The notes below the pieces were generated by a model that was given only the letters and a program-made list of their open reading frames with translations, was not told where the DNA came from and did no database searches. From contig JBBSNY010000004.1 of assembly GCA_038260305.1 (NCBI GenBank), positions 1-64,000 of the forward strand: a stretch of DNA of 64,000 bases, given 5' to 3'. Of the stretch, positions 42,870 through 50,397 are shown one piece after another. The translations under genes and the position numbers were made by a program. Origin of the DNA: CADCVQ01 sp038260305. GTDB lineage: Bacteria > Actinomycetota > Thermoleophilia > Solirubrobacterales > Solirubrobacteraceae. The number at the start of each line of letters is the position of its first letter. The stretch's first letter is position 1.

Positions 42870-44701
42870 TCGGCGTCCTTGATGACGGCGAGGACATCGC
42901 CGCTGCGCACGGAGTCGCCCTCGGACACCGGCAGCTCGGCGATGACGCCGGAGCGGTGCGCGGCGATCTCGTTCTCCATCTTCATCGCCTCGATGATCGC
43001 GACGACGTCGCCCTCGGCGACCGTCTGGCCGACGCTGACCGGCAGCTTCCAGACGTTGCCCTGCATCGGCGAGGCGAGCGAGTCGCTGCCGCGCGCTGCC
43101 TTGCGCTCGCGCTTGGCGGGCGCCGTCCGCACGGGCTTGGCCGCTCCGGCCGGCGCGGCGCCGTCCGCCGCGCCGCCGCCTTGCAGCGGCGGGCCGATGA
43201 CACGGACGTCGAAGCGCCGGCCCGACACCTCGACGGCGTAGCTGTGCTCGACGCTCTCGCCGCCGTCGGATGCGTCGTCGCCCTTCGGCTTGGGCGGCGG
43301 GAAGGCAAGCCTCTTCAGCCACGCCTTGTCCTCGAGCAGGTCGCGACAGGTCTCGCCGCGCGCCCACTGCTCGGTCGCCAGCAGCGCGCGGTGAAACGGG
43401 ATCAGCGTCTTGAGGCCCTCGATCTGAAACTCGGAGAGCGCGCGCAGCATGCGCGCCGTGGCCTGCTCGCGGTCGGCGTCCCAGACGATGAGCTTGGCGA
43501 TCATCGGGTCGTACATCGGCGACACGACGCTGCCGGCGCGCACGCCCGAGTCGACGCGCACGCCGGGCCCCGACGGCTCGACGTACGTGCCGATCGCGCC
43601 GGGCGCGGGCGCGAAGCGCTTGGATGCGTCCTCCGCGTTGATGCGGCACTCGATCGCGTGGCCGCGCAGGACGACGTCGCCCTGGGCGACCGACAGCTTC
43701 GCGCCGGCCGCGACGCGGATGCCCTCCTTGACGATGTCGATCCCGGTCGTCATCTCGGTCACGCAGTGCTCGACCTGCACACGCGTGTTCATCTCGAGGA
43801 AGAAGTACTCGGCCTCGCCCTTGCCCTCGGCGACCGCCAGCAACCCCTCGACCGTCCCGGCGCCGCGGTAGTCGACCGCCCGCGCGGCCTCGACGGCGAT
43901 CGTGCCGATCCGCTCGCGCAGCGCCTCGTCGACGACCCACGCCGGCGCCGGCGACTCCTCGACGAGCTTCTGGTGGCGGCGCTGGATCGAGCAGTCGCGC
44001 TCGCCGAGATGGATCGTGTTGCCGTGGGAGTCGGCGAGGATCTGGACCTCGACGTGGCGCGGATCCGGCAGGTAGCGCTCGAGGTAGACCGTCGCGTCGG
44101 AGAAGAACTTCTCGCCCTCGCGCGCGGCGCCCTCGAACGCCGCCTCGAGCTCGTCGGCCTTGAGCGCGACGCGAAAGCCCCTGCCGCCGCCGCCGCCCGC
44201 GGCCTTGACCGCGACCGGGTAGCCGATCTCGTCGTCGACGATCCGCCGCGCCGTCTCGAGATCGGGGACAGGCTCGACGGTCCCTGGCACGATCGGCACG
44301 CCGGCCGCCTGCATGAGCTCGCGCGCCCGCGTCTTGGACCCCATCGCGTCGATCGCGTCGGCTGACGGGCCGATGAAGACGATGCCCGCCACGTCGCAGG
44401 CGCGTGCGAACGCGGCGTTCTCGGCGAGGAAGCCGTAGCCGGGGTGCACCGCCTCGGCGCCGGACTCTGCTGCGACCTCCAGGATCCGCTCGACGTTCAG
44501 GTAGCTCTCGGCCGCTGGGCCCGGGCCGAGCAGGTAGGCCTCCGACGCGCGCGCGACGTGCGGCGCGTCGCGGTCAAGCTCGGAGTAGACCGCTACGGAC
44601 GCGACGTCAAGCTCGTCGCAGGCACGGATGATCCGGACGGCGATCTCGCCGCGGTTGGCGATCAGGATCTTCGAGAACATCCGGGGCCCGGAATCCGCCA
44701 T
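42866..44701 (-). CDS. Acetyl-/propionyl-CoA carboxylase alpha subunit (biotin carboxylase plus biotin carrier)
   Basis: A 611-residue subunit that carboxylates biotin with ATP. The biotin carboxylase domain (about 8-460) has KILIANRGEIAVRIIRA, HPGYGFLAENAAFA, AVKAAGGGGGRGFRV (ATP-grasp loop), ERDCSIQRRHQKLVEESP and FLEMNTRVQVEH. The linker is Ala/Lys-rich. The C-terminal biotinyl domain (about 540-611) has the biotin site EAMKMENEI. MADSG at 44701 or MFSKIL at 44680 may be the start. The partner beta subunit is at 60135-61706, and the epsilon gene ends 11 bp before this start. Confidence 0.92.
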   Translation of the reverse strand: MADSGPRMFSKILIANRGEIAVRIIRACDELDVASVAVYSELDRDAPHVARASEAYLLGPGPAAESYLNVERILEVAAESGAEAVHPGYGFLAENAAFARACDVAGIVFIGPSADAIDAMGSKTRARELMQAAGVPIVPGTVEPVPDLETARRIVDDEIGYPVAVKAAGGGGGRGFRVALKADELEAAFEGAAREGEKFFSDATVYLERYLPDPRHVEVQILADSHGNTIHLGERDCSIQRRHQKLVEESPAPAWVVDEALRERIGTIAVEAARAVDYRGAGTVEGLLAVAEGKGEAEYFFLEMNTRVQVEHCVTEMTTGIDIVKEGIRVAAGAKLSVAQGDVVLRGHAIECRINAEDASKRFAPAPGAIGTYVEPSGPGVRVDSGVRAGSVVSPMYDPMIAKLIVWDADREQATARMLRALSEFQIEGLKTLIPFHRALLATEQWARGETCRDLLEDKAWLKRLAFPPPKPKGDDASDGGESVEHSYAVEVSGRRFDVRVIGPPLQGGGAADGAAPAGAAKPVRTAPAKRERKAARGSDSLASPMQGNVWKLPVSVGQTVAEGDVVAIIEAMKMENEIAAHRSGVIAELPVSEGDSVRSGDVLAVIKDAE

Positions 44702-44711
44702 GCCCGCGAGG

Positions 44712-44963
44712 CTAATGCACGCGGCGCGCTGCCGGCCAACCCGAACGCGACAAGGCCTGGGGCACGCCCCACGATCCGTCGGCCGTGCGGCCGGTGGCCT
44801 CCCGGCGCGCGGCGCGCTCCCATCCGCTCGGCCCCGCTGCCGGCGGCGCGGCCCGCGGCGGCGCGGTCTCACGCATGAAGCGCTCGAGCGCTGCCACGAC
44901 GGCAGCCGCCTCCTCGGGCGAGGCCGCGGCGGCCACGATCCGCAGCTTGGGACGACGGTTCAC
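44712..44963 (-). CDS. accE: Acyl-CoA carboxylase epsilon subunit
   Basis: An 83-residue protein with the epsilon-subunit pattern: a short start (NRRPKLRIVAAAASPEEAAAVVAALERFM, residues 2-30) then a Pro/Ala-rich linker and SGWERAARREATGR near residue 50. Actinobacterial AccE/PccE proteins of 60-90 residues share PTPEEVAAV...W..AAR..G and stabilise the alpha-beta complex. The start is GTG at 44963 and the gene is directly upstream of the alpha subunit in the same direction. It is short and easily missed. Confidence 0.7.
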   Translation of the reverse strand: MNRRPKLRIVAAAASPEEAAAVVAALERFMRETAPPRAAPPAAGPSGWERAARREATGRTADGSWGVPQALSRSGWPAARRVH

Positions 44964-45113
44964 AGCGCGAATCCTAGGCTGTGCCGCGCGCGGACTTGCG
45001 TCTGCGACTGAACCCGGACATGCGGCTCGTGGCCGTCGACGCTCGCGCGGCCGGCGGCGGCGCCGAGCGGTCGAGTTGTCGCGTATCCCGGCCGAGTGGG
45101 TATATGGCTGCAA

Positions 45114-46262
45114 ATGCGACGGTCGATCACAGCTCCCTTGGTCGGCGCGCTGCTGCTCGCGGGTTGCGGTGGCGGCGACTCGAAGCCTTCCAGCGATAGG
45201 GCGACCTCGGCCGGATCCCCATCGAAGGCTGCGGCGCAGCCGCACCGGCCCCTGCCCGCGAAGTGGTACGTGGACTCCGACGACAACGGCATCCCGAACT
45301 TCATCGAGGTCGAGCGCGGCAAGGACCCGAGCGCGGACGACTGCACGCAGCGCCAGTGCCCGATCCCCGCGGGGGTCACGAGCGCGCAGGCGGCGCGCGG
45401 CCGATCGACGGTCATCGCGCTTGACGCGTCGGGTTCGATGGCCGCTCCGGCGGGCGGCGGCATCAGCAAGATGGCGGCCGCCAAGCAGGCGATCCGCAGC
45501 TACGTGAGCAACACGCCGCCGGCTCTCGATCGCTTCGGGCTCGTCGTGTTCGGCAACCGCGGCGACAACTCCGAGGCGGGACGCTCGGCAAGTTGCAAGG
45601 GCGTCTCGACGCTCGCCCCGGTCGGCGCCTTCAGCGGCGCGAAGGTCTCGCGCGCGCTGTCGCGCTTCAAGCCGACCGGTTGGACGCCGATCGCCGCGGC
45701 GCTCACCGAGGCCGGCCGCGGCTTTCGCCCGGGCGATCGCGAGGTCGCGAGGATCCTGCTCGTCACCGACGGTCTGGAGACCTGCGGCGGTAGGCCCGTG
45801 GAGGCGGCTCGAGCGCTACAGCGCAACGGCGTGCACGTCGTCGTCGACGTCGTCGGGCTTGACGTCGACGCGGCCAAGGCGAAGCGGCTGCGCGCGGTTG
45901 CCACCGCGACCGGTGGGCGCTACGTCGACGCCCGCACGACCGGCGCGCTGCTGTCTCGCTTCCGGAGCTTCGCGCGCCAGGCGACCGACCTCGCCCAACA
46001 GCTCATCTGCCTCGGGCGACACCGCGACCAGACGACGATCTGCCAGGCCGCGCTACGCGACAACGCCACGATCGATATGAACTACAAGGGCGCCGCGCTG
46101 CTCGGCGCCGGCGACGAGGCCGGTGCGAAGGAGGTCGACCGCCTCATCGCCGCGCTGCGCGCCCGCGCCGACAAGGAGATCGCCGACGATCGCGCGACGC
46201 TCGATCGCCGCCTCGAGCTCGTCCGGCGCCAGCTCGACGAGATCGCCACGCAGGTCCGCTAG
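45114..46262 (+). CDS. VWA-domain lipoprotein
   Basis: A 382-residue exported protein. The signal peptide MRRSITAPLVGALLLAGCGGG has an LLAGC lipobox. Residues 45-75 (VDSDDNGIPNFIEVERGKDPSADDC) resemble a calcium-binding thrombospondin-3-like loop. The VWA domain (about 95-285) has MIDAS VIALDASGSMAAP, TGWTPIAAAL and LLVTDGLETCGG. A charged helical tail (RADKEIADDRATLDRRLELVRRQL) follows. The start at 45114 matches the signal; a GTG at 45096 is possible. Its stop codon forms the first bases of the left inverted repeat of the adjacent island. Confidence 0.83.
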   Translation: MRRSITAPLVGALLLAGCGGGDSKPSSDRATSAGSPSKAAAQPHRPLPAKWYVDSDDNGIPNFIEVERGKDPSADDCTQRQCPIPAGVTSAQAARGRSTVIALDASGSMAAPAGGGISKMAAAKQAIRSYVSNTPPALDRFGLVVFGNRGDNSEAGRSASCKGVSTLAPVGAFSGAKVSRALSRFKPTGWTPIAAALTEAGRGFRPGDREVARILLVTDGLETCGGRPVEAARALQRNGVHVVVDVVGLDVDAAKAKRLRAVATATGGRYVDARTTGALLSRFRSFARQATDLAQQLICLGRHRDQTTICQAALRDNATIDMNYKGAALLGAGDEAGAKEVDRLIAALRARADKEIADDRATLDRRLELVRRQLDEIATQVR

Positions 46263-46278
46263 GAGGGATTGGCGAAAC
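46260..46278. repeat. Left 19-bp inverted repeat bounding the accessory island
   Basis: TAGGAGGGATTGGCGAAAC at this position is matched, in inverse orientation and with one mismatch, by the sequence at 49096-49114. The pair encloses 2.85 kb of toxin-antitoxin and unknown genes. No transposase or integrase lies between them. Confidence 0.6.
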
Positions 46279-46356
46279 TCGTTCGCCCAGTGTTGACGGG
46301 GGATATCGAGGCTACAGAAGGCACTGATACCTACCTTTCGGGGTGCTCGTACCCCA

Positions 46357-46752
46357 TCATTTGAGCGGGCTTCGGCTGCACCGGTTGTACTTGAAGCGCG
46401 ATCCCTCAGCCTGCGCAGCGAATCGGTGCGCGTGGTGATGGATCACGTCTCGCCAATACTGCTCCAGCGTAAGGTGCGCAGGCCACGCCTTCTTGTCGAT
46501 GACCGCGAGGGTAGTGCCGAAGTGCTCCAGAATCCCACGGTGCTCAACGACCATCTTCTGGTCGTATGTGACAAGCACGGCGGGCTCAAGATCGTGGATC
46601 AACGCGAGCAGGGGCGGGTCCTTGAGCGTCTGGTCGCCGAGATGAAAAGGCGACGTAGCGTCAACGAACCCGCGCGCCCCCAGTTCGACGGCGATCCGCC
46701 AAGGACACGTCGCGTCGATGACCAGACGGCGATCAGGCTGCGCTGGCTTCAA
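46357..46752 (-). CDS. PIN-like ribonuclease toxin, VapC45 type
   Basis: A 131-residue PIN-fold protein, the toxin of a type II toxin-antitoxin pair. Acidic residues of the fold lie in LVIDATCPWR (Asp13), FVDATS (about 31), VLVTYDQKMVVEHRGILEHFG (about 62) and LAVIDKKAW (about 84). It starts at TTG, 20 bp inside the upstream antitoxin gene. Size and order (antitoxin first, MerR/DUF433 type) match the Mycobacterium tuberculosis VapBC45 pair (Rv2018-Rv2019). PIN toxins cut RNA, usually tRNA or rRNA; the target here is unknown. Confidence 0.7.
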   Translation of the reverse strand: MKPAQPDRRLVIDATCPWRIAVELGARGFVDATSPFHLGDQTLKDPPLLALIHDLEPAVLVTYDQKMVVEHRGILEHFGTTLAVIDKKAWPAHLTLEQYWRDVIHHHAHRFAAQAEGSRFKYNRCSRSPLK

Positions 46753-47380
46753 GCGCCTTGTTCACATCATCTTCGTAGGCGACGGCCTCGTCTATTTCCT
46801 CGTCTGTCAACGCGAAGTCGTCGAGAAGCAACGCGCGGCCTTCGGGGCGCTTCGCGAGGTTCGCCACTGTCTCTGTCGCGATGCGACGGTCACGAACGAC
46901 CGGCTGTCCTGATAGCTGCTCGGGGTCGACCTGGATGTGCTCTCTCCGGGTCTGGTAGCCGACCCATCCACCGTGCTCAAGAGCGGCCCGCACGGCCTTG
47001 AGATCCAGCAAAGTCTTGCCGATCACGCGCTGTTCGTTGTTATCCGCCGCGTCGATCCAGACCTTGCCGTCTTTCTCGATCACGGCAAGTCGTCCGTCGT
47101 GTTTCAAGGGGGCGGCAGCAAGCGGCCACTGGCCGTAGTCACGCCGCAGGTTCTCGACGATCAGGCGAATCTTGCTCGTCGGGAACTTCTGCTCGACGAG
47201 GTAGCGCACGAGAACCGCTTCGCCAGCGTCGGCGTAGGAGTACACGCGCGGACGCTGCGAGACGGACGGGATGATCCCGTAGCGCGCCCACGATCCAATC
47301 CGCCGAGCGGAAACCCCTGCAAGGCGTGCAACTTCTGCGGCCGAGTAGTGGCCGATGGAAACCGCTTCATGATCGCCCAT
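46733..47380 (-). CDS. MerR-HTH plus DUF433 antitoxin, VapB45 type
   Basis: A 215-residue protein. The N-terminal MerR-like helix-turn-helix (HYSAAEVARLAGVSARRIGSWARYGIIPSVSQRPRVYSYADAGEAVLVRYLVEQKF, about 10-66) would bind its own promoter. The C-terminal DUF433-like part (about 150-205, PVVRDRRIATETVANLAKRPEGRALLLDDFALTDEEIDEAVAYEDDV) would neutralise the toxin. The ATG at 47380 has an aaggtgg ribosome site five bases away. The upstream ATG at 47401 is less likely. It overlaps the toxin by 20 bp. Confidence 0.75.
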   Translation of the reverse strand: MGDHEAVSIGHYSAAEVARLAGVSARRIGSWARYGIIPSVSQRPRVYSYADAGEAVLVRYLVEQKFPTSKIRLIVENLRRDYGQWPLAAAPLKHDGRLAVIEKDGKVWIDAADNNEQRVIGKTLLDLKAVRAALEHGGWVGYQTRREHIQVDPEQLSGQPVVRDRRIATETVANLAKRPEGRALLLDDFALTDEEIDEAVAYEDDVNKALEASAA

Positions 47381-47427
47381 CCGGTCCACCTTACCCCTCA
47401 TCTCGGACGCGAATCCGTCCGGTCGGC

Positions 47428-47456
47428 ATAGTAGTCTTTAGCCTGCAAATACGCAA
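47428..47456 (-). promoter_or_regulatory. Sigma-70-type promoter of the toxin-antitoxin operon
   Basis: Reading leftward, ttgcgt (47456-47451) and tactat (47433-47428) are separated by 17 bp, a near-consensus -35/-10 pair. It lies 48 bp upstream of the antitoxin ATG. The site is AT-rich compared with its surroundings. The MerR-type antitoxin probably represses here. Confidence 0.6.
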
Positions 47457-47461
47457 TAAGT

Positions 47462-47492
47462 GACCCCCGCGCGATTGGCGTCGCCGGGGGTC
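47462..47492. repeat. 31-bp imperfect palindrome upstream of the toxin-antitoxin promoter
   Basis: Arms gacccccg (47462-47469) and cgggggtc (47485-47492) pair perfectly around a 15-base centre. The element sits five bases upstream of the antitoxin -35 box and 15 bases before the small rightward gene, so it may be an operator for both. Confidence 0.5.
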
Positions 47493-47506
47493 TGGACCAC
47501 GAAGGC

Positions 47507-47707
47507 TTGATCTACGTGGACGTTCCCAAAGTAGCACCGCGCTCGGCGGCGTTCGAGCTTGCAGGACTGTTGGACTCGCCGGAGATTGCGGCTCTCGTCG
47601 CCGCGCTCCTGAAGCTCCGCGTGCGCGGAATCGAGCGGGTGCGGCTGCACGCCGATCTGACGATCCTCGCGAAGCTCGCGGGCGCGCTGGCGACGGCTCG
47701 CGCGTAG
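47507..47707 (+). CDS. Hypothetical protein, 66 residues
   Basis: A TTG-initiated frame beginning IYVDVPKVAPRSAAFELAGLLDSPEIAALVAALLKLRVRGIERVRLHADLTILAKLAGALATARA. The product is helical and Leu/Ala-rich with no known domain. It is divergent from the toxin-antitoxin pair and inside the inverted-repeat-bounded island. A small regulator or phage-derived protein is conceivable, but there is no direct evidence. Confidence 0.4.
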   Translation: MIYVDVPKVAPRSAAFELAGLLDSPEIAALVAALLKLRVRGIERVRLHADLTILAKLAGALATARA

Positions 47708-47974
47708 CGCGTTAGACTCGACGCACGGAAAGAGGCCCAGGGCGATTGGCTTATCGCTCGCGTTCCGGTTCGCCTGAGTGGCGAGACTCATCGGAACGCA
47801 ACCCCCGCAAAGGGCCTGGACCTCTCTCTGGTGCCTGGGGCGGGATCCGCGTCCACTACGTGGACCGCTCCGGGCGCTTCCGCCTATTCGATTGTGAGGC
47901 GCGACAGTGGACTGCATCGCGCCCCGGTGGTCACAAGGCCATAGCGATGCTCCCGTTGTCAGCAGGCTTCGCGA
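47708..47974. other. Gene-poor stretch with a hairpin
   Basis: No supported gene. A perfect 8-bp stem (gcgttccg at 47759-47766, cggaacgc at 47791-47798) encloses an inner tcgcc/ggcga stem. A weak TTG-initiated frame (47746-48015) reads GGIRVHYVDRSGRFRLFDCE in part but lacks supporting evidence. Confidence 0.4.
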
Positions 47975-48772
47975 TCACGACTTATCTCCGGTCGGGAGCG
48001 CGTAGATCAGGTTGAAGGTCGCCTTGGCGTAGGCGAACCATGCCTCGCGTTCGGCTTCGGAGTACTCGGGCTTCCCAGGCGTGCCATCGTAGGCCGGAAG
48101 CGTCTGCACCATAGTCGCTACGGCAGGGTGGAGACTGCCAAGTGGGTTGTGCGGGGGCGTTGGAGATGGTGTCTCCGCGTTGCCGTTCTGCGAGCTTGTA
48201 CGAGGGCGGGCGGCACGCCGCACGCCGCCGCTGCCATTGCGCACGCCGCTGCTGCTCGTCCGACCGGACTTGAAGAAAGGGCTGGTCTGGATGCCTGCGA
48301 ACTTGGTGGCGTGCAGGTAGAAGCTGATCGCCTTGCGCGTGGTCGAGCCGCTGATGCCATAGTTGCGGAAGACCTCATCGAGTTGCGCCTGGGTGGCATC
48401 GAGCCCGAGTGCGAGAGCGTCGCTGTATTTCGCTCGCAGGAGGCTGGCCACGACGGTCGGGCGCTCGTCGGGATCGTCAACCATCCGCTTGAGAGTGTCC
48501 GTCGGCCGACCGAGTTCATCCAGAAGGACGAGGGAGCGAGCCGCCTTGAGGAACTGCCCTTGGGCGGCCCCCGACCACGAGCCGAGGTAGCTGCGGTCGA
48601 CGCGGGCGGGGACCCCCTCAGTTTTCATGCGGTCGAGCACGTTCAGCAGTTGGGCAAATGAGATGTACGGCGGGACAAAGCTGTCTGCCGCCGGTTCTGT
48701 CAGTGCGTCGGACACGGCATCCTCCGTTGGGCTTGTGGCATCGGTCTCGCCAATGGTAGCACCCTGAGGCAA
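47975..48772 (-). CDS. DUF5343-domain protein
   Basis: A 265-residue protein starting at TTG. Residues 34-175 (PPYISFAQLLNVLDRMKTEGVPARVDRSYLGSWSGAAQGQFLKAARSLVLLD, then FRNYGISGSTTRKAISFYLHATKFAGI) match DUF5343, a predicted winged-helix-like domain common in mobile or defence regions. A Ser/Pro-rich linker with SSSGVRNGSGGVRRAARPRTSSQ follows, then a helical tail. It shares the island with the VapBC45-like pair. The role is unknown. Confidence 0.65.
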   Translation of the reverse strand: MPQGATIGETDATSPTEDAVSDALTEPAADSFVPPYISFAQLLNVLDRMKTEGVPARVDRSYLGSWSGAAQGQFLKAARSLVLLDELGRPTDTLKRMVDDPDERPTVVASLLRAKYSDALALGLDATQAQLDEVFRNYGISGSTTRKAISFYLHATKFAGIQTSPFFKSGRTSSSGVRNGSGGVRRAARPRTSSQNGNAETPSPTPPHNPLGSLHPAVATMVQTLPAYDGTPGKPEYSEAEREAWFAYAKATFNLIYALPTGDKS

Positions 48773-48834
48773 CGGCAGCGTGTCTGTCCGACGTGCCGCT
48801 TGGCGTACCGCGGTAGATCCGCGAGAATGTGGGC

Positions 48835-49065
48835 ATGGTCAAGACAGCAGCCGGGCAGCCCATCGAAGTCCGCGACGCCTTCGGGCGCACGCTTCGCCGA
48901 ATCGCCACCGGACCCGTTGACCCTGGATACGACTTTGCGGTTGTGTGGGCCTGCCGTGAAGAGGAATGGCAAGCGGCGATGGCCGAGGGCCGCGTCCCAG
49001 ACGCCACGCCGTGGCCGATCGAAGATGTTTCCGTCGGCGCTTCCGTCGGCGCTTCCGTCGCATGA
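48835..49065 (+). CDS. Hypothetical protein, 76 residues
   Basis: The product starts MVKTAAGQPIEVRDAFGRTLRRIATGPVDPGYDFAVVWACREEEWQAA and ends in a short repeated VGAS tail coded by a 15-bp direct duplication (gtcggcgcttccgtc). No known domain. Composition is that of a normal soluble protein, so I think it is real. It is divergent from the DUF5343 gene and ends 31 bp before the right inverted repeat. Confidence 0.55.
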   Translation: MVKTAAGQPIEVRDAFGRTLRRIATGPVDPGYDFAVVWACREEEWQAAMAEGRVPDATPWPIEDVSVGASVGASVA

Positions 49066-49095
49066 TCGGCTGGACCGCTCAGCGTTTCGCCAATC

Positions 49096-49114
49096 GTTTC
49101 GCCAAACCCTCCTA
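49096..49114. repeat. Right 19-bp inverted repeat bounding the accessory island
   Basis: GTTTCGCCAAACCCTCCTA is the reverse complement of the left repeat (46260-46278) with one mismatch. A partial extra copy (cgtttcgccaat) lies directly before it at 49083-49094. No target-site duplication is obvious outside the repeats. Confidence 0.6.
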
Positions 49115-49138
49115 GTAGACCTGCAACTCCCCCTCCGC

Positions 49139-50395
49139 TCAGCGGATCATGCCCGCGCCGACCGTATCGTTCGTGGCCTCGTCGATGAGGATGAACGAGC
49201 CGGTCGCGCGGTTGCGCAGATACGGGTCGAACGCGAGCGGCTTGGAGGTGCGCAGCCGCACCCGGCCGATGTCGTTGAGCGCGAGCTCGTCGGGCGTGTC
49301 GTCCGCCGTGAGGGTGTCGATGTCGACGCGGTTGACGACTTCGTCGACGATCGCGCGCGCGGCGTGCGTCGCGTGCTTGACCGCGTAGCGCGCGCCGGCG
49401 CGCAGCGGAGCGGCGGCCATCCAGCAGATCGTCGCGTCGATCTCGCGGGCGAGCTGCGGCGCGCCGACGACGGCGCAGACGAGGTCGCCGCGCGAGACGT
49501 CGATCTCGTCCTCGAGCAGCAGGGTCACGGACATCGGCGCGAACGCCTCGTCGACCGGTCCGTCGAACGTGTCGATGCGGGCGATCCGCGAGCGCGCGCC
49601 CGACGGCAGCACCTGAACCTCGTCGCCTGGGCGCAGGATCCCGCCGGCGATGCGGCCGGCGTAGCCGCGGTAGTCGCTGTCGTGATCGCGGACGACCCAC
49701 TGCACCGGGAAGCGCACGTCGTCGAGGTTGCGATCGTCGGCGACCGGCACGGACTCGAGGTGCTCGATCAGCGGCACGCCGCCGTACCACGGCATCCGCT
49801 CGGAGCGCTGCACGACGTTGTCGCCGTGCTTGGCGCAGATCGGCAGGTAGGCGAGGTCGCGCACGCCGTGCAGGCCGCGCGCGAACTCGGAGAACTCGCG
49901 CACGATCTCGTCGAAGACGTCCTCGGAGAAGCCGACGAGGTCCATCTTGTTGACGGCGACCGCCATGTGCCCGATCCCGAGCAGCGACGAGATGTAGGCA
50001 TGGCGCTTGGACTGCTCGAGCACGCCCTTGCGCGCGTCGACGAGGATCACGGCGAGATCGGCGGTCGACGCGCCCGTCACCATGTTGCGCGTGTACTGCA
50101 CGTGCCCGGGCGTGTCGGCGATGATGAACGTCCGCTTCGCCGTCGCGAAGTAGCGGTAGGCGACGTCGATCGTGATGCCCTGCTCGCGCTCCGCCCGCAG
50201 CCCGTCGACGAGCAGGGAGAGGTCGATGTCGCCGTCGCCGCCGCGCCGCCGCGATGCCTCCTCGACCTGCTCGAGCTGATCGGTCAGCACCTGCTTGGAA
50301 TCGAACAGCAGGCGTCCGATGAGCGTCGACTTGCCGTCGTCGACGGAGCCGGCCGTGGCGAGGCGCAGCAGATCGGCGGAGGCGAGCGAGGCCAT
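49139..50395 (-). CDS. cysN: Sulfate adenylyltransferase subunit 1 (GTPase)
   Basis: A 418-residue EF-Tu-like GTPase that drives ATP sulfurylase with CysD. G1 is ATAGSVDDGKSTLIGRLLFD near residue 13, the switch region GITIDVAYRYF near 74, G3 IADTPGHVQYTRNM near 91, and G4 VAVNKMDLVGF near 147. Two beta-barrel domains follow. No APS kinase domain is fused, so this route goes to APS, not PAPS. It is the last gene of the operon, 2 bp after cysD. Confidence 0.92.
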   Translation of the reverse strand: MASLASADLLRLATAGSVDDGKSTLIGRLLFDSKQVLTDQLEQVEEASRRRGGDGDIDLSLLVDGLRAEREQGITIDVAYRYFATAKRTFIIADTPGHVQYTRNMVTGASTADLAVILVDARKGVLEQSKRHAYISSLLGIGHMAVAVNKMDLVGFSEDVFDEIVREFSEFARGLHGVRDLAYLPICAKHGDNVVQRSERMPWYGGVPLIEHLESVPVADDRNLDDVRFPVQWVVRDHDSDYRGYAGRIAGGILRPGDEVQVLPSGARSRIARIDTFDGPVDEAFAPMSVTLLLEDEIDVSRGDLVCAVVGAPQLAREIDATICWMAAAPLRAGARYAVKHATHAARAIVDEVVNRVDIDTLTADDTPDELALNDIGRVRLRTSKPLAFDPYLRNRATGSFILIDEATNDTVGAGMIR

Positions 50396-50397
50396 GA

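Noticed and set aside
45114..46262. Considered as part of the carboxylase transcription unit.
   Set aside because: It is on the opposite strand, divergent from accE, and has its own signal peptide and VWA domain.
46339..46355. ggggt-gctcgt-acccc as an intrinsic terminator of the VWA lipoprotein gene.
   Set aside because: The stem is only 5 bp and no T-run follows; too weak to list as a terminator.
47746..48015. A possible 89-residue gene inside the island.
   Set aside because: TTG start, overlap with the DUF5343 3' end, a hairpin at its beginning and no domain; kept only as a note on the interval.
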